From NCBI GenBank assembly GCA_009829735.1, contig CM020620.1:15907186-15971185 (forward strand): a DNA stretch of 64,000 bases, given 5' to 3'. The first letter of the stretch is position 1. Each line of letters opens with the position of its first letter. The stretch is from Pyropia yezoensis. Its lineage: Eukaryota > Rhodophyta > Bangiophyceae > Bangiales > Bangiaceae. Of this stretch, positions 11,508 through 22,877 are shown in pieces. Below the pieces are notes generated by a model, which saw nothing but the letters and a program-made list of their open reading frames with translations, did not search any database and was not told the DNA's origin. The position numbers and the translations under genes were made by a program.

Positions 11508-11977
11508 TGTGGCAGTATTGACCCCCAGGTAGGGGGGCAACACGTGCCATGCAAGGGGCGGCAGGCCACTAGCCTGACCCGTTCCTCCCCCTGCATGTGG
11601 GCCCATATTCCCTAAGTTTGGGATAGTTAGCTTAGTAGTAAATCCAACGTGGATTTGAGGGTTTTCTGCATTTTATCGTCTTGAATTTTCGTGTGGCCCG
11701 GTGGGCAGGTGCTGGGGTGGGAGATTCTGAGTGGCGAGATTCTGAGGGGACCCTGGGGGGATAAGGGGAGGGACAGCGGGGCTTGGCCTTGCTTACCCGT
11801 CCCGACCAAGAAACTGTTGGACCACACACCATCTTCTTGTTTGTCAGTGGGGGGATTGCTCCACAACAGGGATAGAGTGTGTGCGACTTGCACTTCTTCC
11901 GGTTCCCCCGACACGGGAGGCAGCCCTTGTGCACTGCTCCAACTTGGGTGTCGCGTGTGCGAGAGGTTCTTGCCACA
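11508..11977 (+). repeat. Mirror copy of the element A LTR
   Basis: Exact mirror position of 3547-4016. It is in the opposite orientation, with the purine tract on plus just upstream of 11508. No pol follows in this orientation, so it is a by-product of the inverted duplication, not a separate insertion. Confidence 0.9.
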
Positions 11978-12036
11978 GCGGCGGCGGCGGCGGCGGTTGA
12001 GGCGCTGTTCCGGCGCCTCTGCCGCGTGCGGCGGCA

Positions 12037-12079
<43 letters not shown>

Positions 12080-13103
12080 GCCGTCGGCAGTGGTCGGTGA
12101 TGGGGTTGGTGGTGGCGGTGGTGGCGGTGGGGGTGGTGCTGCTGCTGATGGGTGGGGGCGGAGGCCGGCCGACTCCGTTGCCGCCTCCACAGCCACCGCT
12201 GCCGCCACGCCGCCACGCCGCCACGCCGTCACGCGGTGCCAGCTTGTGCGCGACTTTTCAGCCTGAGCTGGCGACCGCGGTCGGCACCGCGTCGGCGGCG
12301 TCGGCCGCGGACCGTTTCCTGTGGACAATAACCCGGTTTTTATGCTGGTTATTTGGCCCAGGAAATACACATTGCAGGCCAGGAAACGCCCAGGAAACCC
12401 TCTCAATGAGACAACGAATCGATACGGAACGCCGTAGAGAGTGCACCAGAGCAGAGAACATGACGTATGCTGTCCTCGGGAGCATCTCTGATGTAAGAAC
12501 GCGGCAGTGACGCCACAACCCAGCACTGACGGTTCGGTTGCACAGAACGTCTCGAACGCGCTCCCGAGAAACGCCCCGACTCGACGCCGGGCTGTCCGAA
12601 CGCGGCGGGACGCGCATATGTCGAGCAGACACCCAGGCGTTCCGGGCTCGGGCTTTCGTCAGGTTCAGATCCGGCGAGATGCTGCAGGCGAAGCGGTAGG
12701 AGCATCCAGAATGCGTCTGGTTGAGAGTAAATAGTTCAATGGACAGGATGACTTGTAAGCACCTCTCTTCGTCATGGACTTGACTTAGATGAGACTAATA
12801 CGGTTGGACTTCATCTTAGGACGTGTAGTATTGAGAAAGCGTTTCCAGAGATTTCAACTACCTTTCCTGGCCAGTATAACCACGAATAGGACGGCTCTAA
12901 CTGCTATGGACTTGGGCGGGAGCTGACTTAAACGTCATGCTTATGGAAAGACTTGTGCCCAATACACGCATGGAATGATATAGTGTTTCCCGGGGGCTCA
13001 ACTGTCCTTTCCCCACCAGGATAACTTGTTCGTATGAAAAACGCGGCAAAACCAATCAGACTCACATGGATGGGAAGCGTGTAAAAGAGGCCGTCGGGGG
13101 GGC
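11978..13103. other. Mirror copy of intergenic DNA, no gene recognised
   Basis: Reverse complement of 2421-3546. It lies between the LTR and the stop codon of the phytochelatin-synthase-like gene and holds no recognisable ORF. Confidence 0.6.
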
Positions 13104-16100
13104 TCACCTCAAGTCTCTCCTCAGAAAGTTGGGTGACCACGTCCGGCCGTGGATCAAGGACGACCAAGGGATGCGGGCCACCCGCCGCGGCGGCGTCGTC
13201 GCTCCCTGCGGCGGCGGCAGCATCGGCGGCGGCAGCGGCGACCGCTCTGCCCGCACCAGTGACGCTGCCATACCCGCCTCCCGCGTCGGCAGCATCCGCT
13301 GCGACGACGCCTCCCGCGGCGGCAGCATCCGCTGCGATGACACGTCCCGTGGCTGTGGAGGCGGCGGCGGCAGCGGCGGCAGCGGCGGCGGCGGCAGCCG
13401 CGGCAGCGGTGACGCCGTCCCCTCTGTCGCCTGTAGCGATGACCCCCGCGGCGACGCCGCGGCCGCCTCTGTCGCCAGAGGCGGTGGGGGGGACCGCGGC
13501 GGTGGTGGCCGCACGGGGGGGAGCGGCGACGACCGCGGTAGCCGCGGCGGCCGCGCCGCCCGCACCGTTGCCCCAGCCACAGCCGGCTCTGCCCCGTGAC
13601 GCGGCGGCGGCGGCGGCGGCGGCGGCGACAGCGACGGCGCTACGCTCGGGTCGTGGGGCGGGTGTGGCAGCGGCGACGCCAAAGCCGCCACCTGGGTCAC
13701 CTGTGGTGGGCGGGATGACCGTGGCCGTGGTGATGGCGGTGGCGGGGGGCGTGGGGACGGGGGCCCCCGCGGCGGGCGCGTCGCCCGCGACGGTGGCGCG
13801 GCAGCGCTCGTGTGCCGCGGCGGCGGCGGAAGGGGTGACGGGGCCACCGTTGTCGCCTGCGGCGGCAGAGGCGATGACGGCCGCGGTGGTTGTGGTGGCA
13901 GGGGGGGCAGCGGCGGCAGCGTGCGGTCCATCCGTCGCGGGCGGTCCTCCCGTGGCGGCCGGACCTCCCGCGGCGGCCGGTCCTCCCGCGGCGGCCGATC
14001 CTCCCGCGGCGGCCGGTCCTCCGGTGGTGGCTGGTCCTCCCGTGACGGATGGGCCTCCTCCGGTGCTGACGCAGCCGTCTCGGTCGTCGATGGCGGAGGC
14101 ATCGGCTGCGATGGCGTGACTCCCGTCCCTTGACCCGGTGGCTGTGGCGGTGGCGGCGGCGATGACCCCTCTTCCTCCTCGATTGGCGATGACTGTGGCC
14201 GCGACGCCGCTGCCCCCATCGCCTGTGGCGGTGGGGGTAACCGTGCCGGTGGCGGTGGTGGGGTGGCGGTCGGTGGCCGCTCCGCCGGGGGCGTCGCCCG
14301 CAGCGGTGATGCCGTAGCACCCGGTGCCCTCGGTAGAGGGGAAGACGGCGGCGGCGGGCGCTCTGCCCACAGCGGTGACACTGCAGGTACCGTCGCCGTC
14401 GGTGGAGGGGAGGTCGGCGGCGGCCACCGCTCCGTCCGCAGCGATGACGCTGCAGCGCCCGCCGCCTGTCGCAGAGGCGTCGGCGGCGGCGGCGGCACCC
14501 CCTCCCTTTCAGGCAAAGCCGATGGCGGCGGCGACGCTGCCACCTCTGTCGATGGTGCCTGTGGGGACGGCAATGGCGGCGTCGGTCGTGGGGAAGAAGA
14601 CGACGGCAGTGGGATCTCCGCCCGCGGCGATGACGCTTCCACTCCCATCGCCTGTGGCACATGCGTTGGCTGCAATGACACTGCACCCGACCCCTGAACT
14701 CTGGAGGTCACCCTCGCCGCCGTAACCTCATGGTCCTGTCGCGGTGGCGGTGGCGGTGGCGGTGGCGGTGGCGGTGGCGGTGGCGGCGGTGGTGGCGGCG
14801 GCGGTGATGGGGTCAGATTCATTGGCACCAGGTGTTGCAACCTTGGCGATGTCGCTGCCGCCCCCGTTGCCTGTGGCGGAGGCGTCAATGACTTGACCGC
14901 CACCGCTTCCCCTTGGTACGGAGGCGGTCGCGGCGATGCCGCCATCTCCATCGTTTGTGCCCGTGGGGGTGAAAATGACGGCAGCGCTCGTGCAGACCGA
15001 GTCAATGGCAGCGGGCTCTCCTCCCGCAGCGCAGACGCTGGCGCCCCCGTCACCTGTTGCCGATGTGTCGTCGGCGATACCGTCAAACGTGTCTCGGTGG
15101 GTAGTGGCGGCACGGGAGACTCTGGCAGCTGGCGGTCTACCCGCAGCGGTATTGCGGCCGATTCGGTCGCCTGCGGCGGAGGCGTCTGCGGCGACGGCAC
15201 CAACCTCGCTGCTCGGTTCAACGGCGTGCGTGGCGACGTCGCTACCCCCCTCACCGGTAGCGGTGGCGGTGACTGTGGCGGTGGTGGTGGCGGTGGGGTA
15301 AATGGTACCGGCGTACGCCCTGCGCGAAGCATCGACGCTGCTGCATCTGTTGCCAAACGCACATGCGGTGACGCCAGCGTTGAGGATGCCTCCCCGATTG
15401 CCAGCGGTGGCAGTACCGGTGGAAGGCGCGACGATGGAGGGCGGGGTGACCGCCCCGCCAGCGGAGAAGACATCATCGGGCCGGGCCCCACCAATGACAT
15501 CGGTAGCTTGCCCTCTGCCACTGCCGCCGCCGCCGTCGGGGGCCAATAAGTCCCGCCGGCCGGCCAAAGCCTCCACATCTTGGGGCTCCCCACTGCTGCT
15601 GTCGTGTCCTCTGAGCTGTCGGCGTCTCGCCCTTGAGTACTGACCCTGTCGCCGCAGCCGCTGCTACTGCTGTTGCCGTTGCCACTACCTCCATCGCCAC
15701 CACTACCGCTGCCGCCTCCGCCACTGCCTTCAAAGCCACTGCCTGGCGGCCGCGTTGCCCACCGAGGCGGTGGCGGCGGCGGCGGCGGCGGCGTCGGGGG
15801 GGGGTGCGTCGGTAGGCTCATCGTCGATGGCTCCCCGGGGGTCTGTGCCCGCGGCGACGGCGGTGGCGGGGCTGGCCGCGGCAGGAGAGGCTCCGCTGCG
15901 GGCGACGGCGACGGCGCTTCTGCCCCTCCCCGCCTCGACGTGAATGGCGTGACGGGGCTGAACAGGAAGAGCGCCGATGGGGGGGCCGGTGACCCGTCGC
16001 ACCCCAGCGGCGGCGGCGCAGTCGGCTGCGCCGGTAGCGGCGGCGGCGTGGCGGGCACGCGGTTGTACAATGGAGCAGCCCTCGCCGATTGGGCGGCGGC

Positions 16101-18371
16101 GGCGGCAGCGGCGGGCGCGGTGCCGGGCGACCCTTTGAGGCGCCCCGCCGGCAGTGGCGGCGGCGGCGGCGGCGTGGCGGGCACGGGGTCGGGCAGTGCA
16201 CCCGCCCTCGCAGAGCGCCTCGCGAGCCTTCTTGCTTCGGCCACCGGCGCAACGACTGGGGAAGGGCATTCCGCGGCAGTCGACGCGGTTCCAACCGCGG
16301 CATGGTGGCCACGATCCCCCCGCGGGGGGGCGCCCGCGTTGCCGCCCGGCGGGGCGGTGTGCCGCGCTGGACGGCCCTCCCCCGGCGCGTCCGCGCTCCC
16401 CGTGACCGCCGCCGAGGCGGCGGGGGCGGCGGCGCCAGCAGGCGCCGGCGCCGGCGGGGGCGTCCCCGGCGAGTGATCCGCGGCCGCCACGTCGACACCC
16501 CGTCCCGACGACCGCGGCGAGGCGTCGACACCCCGTCCCGACGACCGCGGCGAGGCGTGGTTGGCCGCGTTTGCATTTCGCCCCGCCAGGTACGGGACGT
16601 AGGGCATGGGTAGAAGCGCCTGCGAGCCCCCCGCCGGGGCCGCAGGGGGCGAAGACCGCCACGCGCCCCTATCCACCGTCCCTGCCGTCAGGGGGGAGAC
16701 CTTGTGCTCCGCGGCAGCAGCGGCGGGGCTGCCCGCGGCCGCTGCGGTGACGGTCACGGCCGACGCTGCGGCAGCGGGCGCCACAGCTCTTTCTTCTGCT
16801 GCGGTGACCGCGTCGGCGGACGTCGCGCCAACGTTGCCGGTGCTGACCGGCGACCGCGGGGTGCCCCCGTCGGCGGGGACGGCGTGGTTGGCGCAGTCCT
16901 CCACCGCCACGATTGTGAAAGGCGGCCAGGCGGGTGCCCCGGCCACCGTCGACTCCCCTGGCGGGCCCACGTCGGCCGAGGCGGGGCTGTTCGTGGCAAC
17001 AGCGACGGCCTTGGCGTCGGCAGCTGACGCGGCGGCGGCCACCGCTTGCGGGGCAGCGGCCACCGTCCACCCGTTTGCATCTTCGGGGGGGGGTGGCCAG
17101 CCACCGGCGCCGGGACGGGCGGCTGGCGCCGCCGCACCGGCGGCCGCGTCGCCCCGTTGGGGATGGGTGGCGGTCGCGGCGCTGGGCCACTCGCCGCCCT
17201 GTGCGCCCGCCCCGTCGCCGCCAGCAGCCACGGTGGCGGGGGAACTCACGACGGCGGCCGCGGCGGCGGCGTCGCTCGCCGCGGCGGTGGGCGGCTGTGC
17301 CGTTGGGGCGGGTTCGATCCACGCGGCAGAGGCGGCGGCGGCAGAGGGCGCCGCAACCACAGGGCTGCCCTGCTGGACCACCGCGGATGCCGGTGGCGAC
17401 GCCACGGCGGCGGCGGAGCTTGCGGGGGGGGTGCCCCACGGGACGACACCTGCCGCCGCCGCGGGGTGCAGCCGACCATCGGGAGCGACCCCGCCCACCA
17501 CGACGACGGGGTCGGGCGCTGCCGTCGCGGCCGGCGGCAGCGGTACGGCGGTGGCGGCGGCGGCGGCGGCGGTCGGGGGGATGGCGGGTGCGGTTGGGGT
17601 GGCCGCACAGCACCCCCCGGCCCCCCCCCCGGTCCCGCCCCCGCCCCCCCCGCAGCCGCGGCCGGTGAAGGGCACGACCAGCGGCGGCACGCCGCCGCCG
17701 CCAAAGGCGCCCGACGGCACCACCGCGGCAACGAGGGCGGCGGCGGCGGCGGCGGCGGCGTCGGCATCGTCGGCAGCCGCAGCGGGGGCCGCCCGCAGCC
17801 GCCGCACCGCCCTGAAGGCCGCGTCGGGCCGCGCACACACCCCCCCCGCGCACGCGAGCGTCACCGTCGCCGGCCCGCCGCGCATGCCACACGCCGCCCA
17901 CCCCGCGGCGGCGGCGGCGGCGGCGCCCCCCCCCGGCCCGCCGCCGGCGGTGCGGAGGAGGAGGAGGTACCCCCGCGGGGCGCCCGTCGCCGCGTCGACG
18001 GGCGCCATAGCGGCAGCGAGGGCGGCCAGCGGCACCCAGTGGGGGGGATACTTGAAGCGCGCCACATCCAGCACAAGCACGGCGTCGGTGGGCGCGTCGT
18101 ACGCGCCGAGCGGGCTAAAGTGGCCCGAGCCGGTCTGGCCCAGCGCCCGCCGGTCATAGGCGGCGACGAGCACCGCCGAGGCGACCGCAGAGCCGCTTGC
18201 GGGGGAGGGCGGCGGTGGCGGCGGCGGCGGCAGGGGCGACGCATCGCCAGGGGGGTCATCCGCCAAGCCAGCACCGCCGCCGCCGCCGCCGTCCCCACCC
18301 GCCCCTCCCACCACCAGAAATGCAGCCGCTGCCGCCCCCTCTATGCCCCTTCCCCTCCAGCCTTCGTACAG
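13104..18371 (-). CDS. Phytochelatin-synthase-like domain fused to a very long Pro-rich tail (5' end unresolved)
   Basis: Phytochelatin synthases are papain-like enzymes that join gamma-Glu-Cys units from glutathione to make metal-binding peptides. Near the start of this frame is [13 protein letters not shown], followed by [17 protein letters not shown] and GAPRGYLLL, which are hallmark phytochelatin synthase segments. They carry the catalytic His (codon near 18120) and Asp (near 18067). After about 120 residues comes a weakly similar Cys-containing part, then about 1500 residues of Pro/Ala/Ser/Thr-rich sequence ending [23 protein letters not shown]. The frame is open between an upstream TGA at 18372-18374 and the TGA at 13104-13106. 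There is no ATG before the conserved block, and the usual N-terminal part with the catalytic Cys (CGLAS-type motif) was not found upstream. Either a 5' exon was missed or the gene is 5'-truncated. The length is several times the roughly 500 residues of plant enzymes. Confidence 0.7.
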   Translation of the reverse strand: MYEGWRGRGIEGAAAAAFLVVGGAGGDGGGGGGAGLADDPPGDASPLPPPPPPPPSPASGSAVASAVLVAAYDRRALGQTGSGHFSPLGAYDAPTDAVLVLDVARFKYPPHWVPLAALAAAMAPVDAATGAPRGYLLLLRTAGGGPGGGAAAAAAAGWAACGMRGGPATVTLACAGGVCARPDAAFRAVRRLRAAPAAAADDADAAAAAAAALVAAVVPSGAFGGGGVPPLVVPFTGRGCGGGGGGTGGGAGGCCAATPTAPAIPPTAAAAAATAVPLPPAATAAPDPVVVVGGVAPDGRLHPAAAAGVVPWGTPPASSAAAVASPPASAVVQQGSPVVAAPSAAAASAAWIEPAPTAQPPTAAASDAAAAAAVVSSPATVAAGGDGAGAQGGEWPSAATATHPQRGDAAAGAAAPAARPGAGGWPPPPEDANGWTVAAAPQAVAAAASAADAKAVAVATNSPASADVGPPGESTVAGAPAWPPFTIVAVEDCANHAVPADGGTPRSPVSTGNVGATSADAVTAAEERAVAPAAAASAVTVTAAAAGSPAAAAAEHKVSPLTAGTVDRGAWRSSPPAAPAGGSQALLPMPYVPYLAGRNANAANHASPRSSGRGVDASPRSSGRGVDVAAADHSPGTPPPAPAPAGAAAPAASAAVTGSADAPGEGRPARHTAPPGGNAGAPPRGDRGHHAAVGTASTAAECPSPVVAPVAEARRLARRSARAGALPDPVPATPPPPPPLPAGRLKGSPGTAPAAAAAAAQSARAAPLYNRVPATPPPLPAQPTAPPPLGCDGSPAPPSALFLFSPVTPFTSRRGGAEAPSPSPAAEPLLPRPAPPPPSPRAQTPGEPSTMSLPTHPPPTPPPPPPPPPRWATRPPGSGFEGSGGGGSGSGGDGGSGNGNSSSSGCGDRVSTQGRDADSSEDTTAAVGSPKMWRLWPAGGTYWPPTAAAAVAEGKLPMSLVGPGPMMSSPLAGRSPRPPSSRLPPVLPPLAIGEASSTLASPHVRLATDAAASMLRAGRTPVPFTPPPPPPPQSPPPLPVRGVATSPRTPLNRAARLVPSPQTPPPQATESAAIPLRVDRQLPESPVPPLPTETRLTVSPTTHRQQVTGAPASALREESPLPLTRSARALPSFSPPRAQTMEMAASPRPPPYQGEAVAVKSLTPPPQATGAAATSPRLQHLVPMNLTPSPPPPPPPPPPPPPPPPPPPPPRQDHEVTAARVTSRVQGSGAVSLQPTHVPQAMGVEASSPRAEIPLPSSSSPRPTPPLPSPQAPSTEVAASPPPSALPEREGVPPPPPTPLRQAAGAAASSLRTERWPPPTSPPPTATVPAVSPLWAERPPPPSSPLPRAPGATASPLRATPPAERPPTATPPPPPARLPPPPQAMGAAASRPQSSPIEEEEGSSPPPPPQPPGQGTGVTPSQPMPPPSTTETAASAPEEAHPSREDQPPPEDRPPREDRPPREDRPPREVRPPREDRPRRMDRTLPPLPPLPPQPPRPSSPLPPQATTVAPSPLPPPPRHTSAAAPPSRATRPPRGPPSPRPPPPPSPRPRSSRPPQVTQVAALASPLPHPPHDPSVAPSLSPPPPPPPPRHGAEPAVAGATVRAARPPRLPRSSPLPPVRPPPPRSPPPPLATEAAAASPRGSSLQATEGTASPLPRLPPPPLPPLPPPPPQPRDVSSQRMLPPREASSQRMLPTREAGMAASLVRAERSPLPPPMLPPPQGATTPPRRVARIPWSSLIHGRTWSPNFLRRDLR

Positions 18372-21041
18372 TCACCGCTGTCGCCGCGCACCCCCCTCAC
18401 CACCACCGCAGCCACCGCCGGCAAATCATCCCCTCACCACAGCCACAGCCACCGCTGCCTCTCACCCCCCTTACCTCCCCCCCCCTCACCTCCCCACCTC
18501 CACCCCCAGCGACACCGCCGCCGTCGCCCCTTTGATGTCTCCCAAAGAAACCCACCCCTCCCGCGCCACCTCCCACACAAACGCAGTGACCTACCCCGCC
18601 ACCTCCCCCCCAGCGCCATCCACCGGGCGCACCGCATGCACAAGGGCCCTGCTCCCCAACCCCCCCACCGTACCCCCCAGGCAGGCCGCCTCCGCCCCCC
18701 CCCCCACCACAAACACCTCCACGGCAGACGTGAGGAAACAACTAGAAAATGTCAATCCCACCTTGCGCACCCGCAGGCCACCGGCGGCGAGCCGAGAGTC
18801 AGGCGGACGCGCTGGGCGGCGCTGCTGCCGGCGGTGCCGCCGGCGGTGCCGCCGACGCCTGCCACCTCCACGACCGCCGTGTCCACCGCCGCGGAGGCGG
18901 CGGCGGACGTGGAGGCGGCGGTACCAGGTCGCGTCGACTGGTGGCCGCGGCCGCCGCCGCTGCGGTCCTTGCAGCGGCCGTCCCCGCCTGTGCCGGCACC
19001 GCCGGCAGCCAGCGCCACGACCGCCGGCGCCCCCTCCCCCCCCCCCGGCGTGCGGGCGCCCGCCCCCCTCCCCTCCCACCGACGCTGCCGCCACGCCGGC
19101 TGCCGCCATCACCAACACCTCCACCCGCAACTGCCACCCCCCCAATCCCACCCCCCCCCCCCCCGCGCTGGTGGGGGGGCCGCAATGGGTAGCGAGAGGG
19201 GGGGCGGAGACGCCGCCGCCGCCGCACCGACGCCGCCGCCGTCGCCCCCGCCGCCGCCGCCCCTGACAGGGACCGGGGGGGGGGGGGGGGCATGCATACG
19301 GGCGTATGGCAGCATGGCCGCTACGGCCGCCGCTGCCCGGCGGCCACAGCGTTCACCCTTCCAGATGGGGCGTCGGCGGCGGCAGAGGCAGCGGCGGGGG
19401 CTTCGGCGACGGGGGAGGCGGCGTCGACGGCCGGCGCCGCAGCGTCGGCGTCGGGGTTAAGCCGCCGACGCGCGCGCAGCGGCGCCGTCTGCGGGTCGAG
19501 GCTGCTGCCGCGGAGACTGTTGCGGCTGCCGCCGTCGCCGTCGCCGCCGGCAGCGCCGCGGCCCCCCGCCCCCCCCCCGCCAATGCCGTGCCGCCCCTCA
19601 CCGACTGGGGACCGCCGTCGCCGCCGCCGTCTGGCAGCGGAGACGGCAACGACGACCACCGCCGGCCGCTGTGCCCGTGGCGGGGGTGCTCGCCGCCGCC
19701 GCCGCCGCCGCCGCCAGCAGCCGCAAAGGCAGGTTCGTGGCCACCCCTGGCGAGGCGCTGCGGGCCGGCGCTGGCGCCGTCTCCGCTGCCGCTATCGCTG
19801 CCGCTGCCGCCGCCCTCTGACACCAACGTGGCAGCGCAGGCACCACTGCCGCTGCTGCCCCCCTCGGTCATCGACGGCGCGTCGAGGGTGACCACGGCGG
19901 CGGTCGGCGGGGGTTCCCCTCCCACCTCCCACGTCTGGGGGGGCTGTCCACCCCGCCCAAACTGCTACTCCCTCAGCACGTGCCCGCCTCCCCACCACGC
20001 TTGCCGCTGCCGCTGCCGCTCACTGCCCCCACACTCCCACGGTCGCCGCCACCGCCACAGTGGCGCCACTCACTCCACCATGGCCGCCGATAACGTGCCG
20101 CCCCTCCCTCTCATAACCACCGCAACGACCACGACGACCCCCACAGTCCCGCCCCTATTCCCCCACCGTCGACGCAAACCCCGCCACAGGCCACTCCTCC
20201 CCCTCAAGAGTACGCCGCAGCCCCCCCTCCCCCCCCCCCCCCCAAACGCTGTTCCCGCCCCCGCCACCGTGCCGCCCCCCCCCCCGCAAAAACCGTCCCC
20301 GCGGCCGCCATCGTCGTGCCCGCCCCCCCCCCCAGCATGGTAGCCGCCCCTGCCGTGTAGTCGTCGTCGTCGCCGTCATCGTTGACGCCGTCGCCACTGA
20401 CGGTCGCCGTCGCCATCGCCGTCGCCACCGCTGTCGTCGCCGTCGCCGCCACCGTCGCTACCGTCGCCACCGTCGCCACCGCCGACGCCGTCGCCGTCGT
20501 TACTGTCGTCGTCCGCGCCGCCGCCACCAATCCAACCCCACCCAAGCACCACCACCCCGCCGCCGCCACCGACCCGATACCCCGCCAGCCGAACAAGCCG
20601 CCGTTGTCCTCCCCCCCCCCCCCTCCCCCCCCCCCTGGTAATCCGTCGCTGCCTGGTGGGCAGGCGGGGAGGTGGGTAGGCGGGGAGGAGGGCGGGGGGG
20701 TGGGCGGTCGGACGGGGTGGTGGACGGGCGAGCGGGGTGAGGCGGGCCAAGAAAGGCGGGGGCATGGAGGCGTGCGTTGAGCGCTTGCGTTCCAACGACC
20801 CTGCGTGGATGGGCCACTTGATAGGACCAGGGTGGTCAGGATTGGGTAGGGGGCTTACGCCCCGTTGGCACCCATAAGAGGGGGCGCCGTGTACGGCGTG
20901 GACGTTGATAAACGGGCAACGTGCCTACTCCTTCATCAACAGGCGGCGCGTCGCCCCAGCCCGCCTTCCCGCCCATCTCGTTTGCCCTTCACGGCCTCCC
21001 TCCCCCCCTCCCCACCTCCCCTTCCCACACGACTCGTGGCC
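18372..21041. other. Low-complexity DNA between two divergent genes
   Basis: GCC/CCG triplet runs up to about 19900, then CCCC-rich tracts (20225-20340) and a GTCGCCGTC-type repeat at 20360-20520. Long ORFs in several frames on both strands are explained by stop-poor composition. Missing 5' exons of the gene on its left could lie here. Confidence 0.5.
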
Positions 21042-22877
21042 ATGGCGACTGCTGCGGCTCAATTCCGTTTGCTGCAAGGCAGCTTGCGACGGGGGGTGGT
21101 GGACCCACGCCACCCCTCCTGGGACTGGCATGCGCTGTGGACGCGCACGGACGTGGTGGCGACGCTGGGCGCCGCGGCGGCCGCCGCATTCGCTGACGCG
21201 ACGGCCGCGACCGGCCAGCGGGTGCGGCCGTACCCCGCCAGCGCGCCGGCCGGCCGCATCGATGCGGTGGGGGCGTTCCTCGACGCCGGCCTCGGCGCCT
21301 GCACCTGCCGCGACGAGGCGGTGGTGCGGGCGGTGCTCGACGCGTGCCGGCCAGTGGTGCGAGTCGGCTGGCTGGACCCATCGGTTGGGCGGGACTACCT
21401 CATGGCGGGGGTGGAGGTGCTCGAGACGGTCCTCCACCGGGTGGGCATGCCCGACTTTGCGGGCGACCGCCACCCGTCCCGGGCGTGCGCGGCGTCCCCG
21501 TCAGACGGCCGCCGCCGGGCGCGGTCCCGTACGCTGGCTGCCGATCCGCTGCTGTGCCGCATCTTGATGGACTACCTCGACGTGCGCGTCGGGCGGGTGG
21601 TGGCGGGGCGCGCCGTCGACGACGGCCACTATGGGGTGTGGCTGCTGGCGTGCCACACGCCGCGGTAGCTGCTGACAGCCGAGCGGGCGGCGGCGCGTCG
21701 CTTTGCAGACCACGTGGTGACCCCGTGCGGCGCCGTGTCGCCAGCGACGGCCGCGCCGCATGTGCACATGCTCTGCTGCTTCCTCGATGAGCTGACCAAG
21801 GTCGACGTGCCGGGCGTGGCCGCCGCCGCCCCGTCTGTGCCAAGCGCCCTCGCTGCCGCCTACCCGCTGATGATTCGGCACCCGTCGGCCAAGGAGTCGC
21901 CCCTCGTCGGCGCCATGCGTCCGTTCCGCATCGTCGCGGCGGTTGGGGCGGTCAACCCGGCGGCGCTCAACGGGTCACCGGCGGCCCTCAACTTTCTCCT
22001 CACCGCTATGGACGAGGAGCGGGTGCACCTGCGGGAGGGCTGGCCCATCTGCATCCCAAGCCTGTGTCTCCATCTCTGCCGCGCCGCGTACTCGGCGGCA
22101 GGCATTGACGTAGCGGGCCTGCCGCGGACGCTCGTCAACGGGTCGACCCGTTTTGGGCGGATTTTCACGTCGCACGACCCCCGCCGGGCGCCCGTCGCCT
22201 TTCAGGTTGTCAACATCCTCCGCTCTTCCGACGGCGAGGAGGGCGCGCCCATGTTTCGGCAGATTGCCGGGCCATTCCTCGAGGGCGCCCCCTACCCTCG
22301 CGCCGCCGTGCCGTCGCTGCGCTCCCGCTTGCAGTGCTGGGGGTGTGGCAGCTACTGGCGTCCCGGCAAGGCATTTGCCGAGCTCTCCCGCTGCCAGCGC
22401 TGCCGTGTCGCTCGCTACTGCTCCCGCGGCTGCCAAGTCGGGGACTGGCTGGCGGGGGGCGTCCACAGGGAGGCCTGCCCCGGCTGGAAGACGCTCGCCG
22501 CAACCTCCCCGTGCGGCCACGTGGACAGTGGGTTGGGCGACGAGAGCGACTACTTTCACTCGTCCCTCCTCAAGAGCGAGTTTTTCGACGACTACCCCCG
22601 GGCGCCCGCGCTGGCGGCGCGCCCGTGGGTCCGCCGCCTCGCCGAGACGGTGGAGGGGGCGGGCCTGGCGCTCGCCGACGTGGTGCTCCTGGTGCAGCCC
22701 TAGTGGCGCGTCGTGCAGCTGCTGCCAGAGCCGGTGGCCCTGTACGCCAACGACGCGCCGGTGGAGACGTTGCATGGGGCGCTCGACGGCCACGCCCGGG
22801 GGGCGCTGCGCGTCGCGCACCGCGTGCACCCGCCGGTGGTGGAGGCGATGAGTCGGGGGGAGCTCGGCCTCGGGTGA
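21042..22877 (+). pseudogene. MYND zinc-finger protein with two in-frame TAG codons
   Basis: One frame runs from ATG 21042 (context tcgtggccATGG) to TGA 22875-22877, about 611 codons, broken by TAG at 21666-21668 (codon 209) and 22701-22703 (codon 554). The sequence after each TAG is the natural continuation (LLTAERAAARRFADHVV and WRVVQLLPEPVALYAND). Residues about 432-479 form a MYND finger: CWGCGS, then CQRCRVARYCSRGCQVGDW, ending HREAC. MYND fingers usually mediate protein-protein contacts, for instance in SMYD-type methyltransferases and adaptors. No SET domain or ankyrin repeat is seen. Both stops are one transition from CAG. TAG serves as a normal stop in leuD and in the transposase gene here, so recoding is unlikely; a decaying gene or sequencing errors fit better. 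Confidence 0.75.

Larger units (their letters stand above)
9582..15517. repeat. Right arm of the large inverted repeat
   Basis: Reverse complement of 1-5942 at near identity. It starts inside a truncated antisense ORF and proceeds through an LTR and intergenic DNA into the phytochelatin-synthase-like gene. The right-hand gene continues past 15517, while the left arm leaves the window, so the outer limit of the palindrome is not visible. Confidence 0.95.

Noticed and set aside
18372..18436. Upstream exon of the phytochelatin-synthase-like gene immediately 5' of the conserved block
   Set aside because: A careful base count puts a TGA at 18372-18374 in the correct frame; the attractive reading upstream is in a different frame and no splice site pair joins it.
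20360..20520. GTCGCCGTC-type repeat as a CRISPR-like array
   Set aside because: It is a simple triplet-based repeat without spacers of regular length, in a eukaryotic context.
21666..22703. Reassignment of TAG to a sense codon
   Set aside because: leuD, the transposase gene and the intact antisense ORF of D all end in TAG at the expected family or element end, so TAG works as a normal stop.
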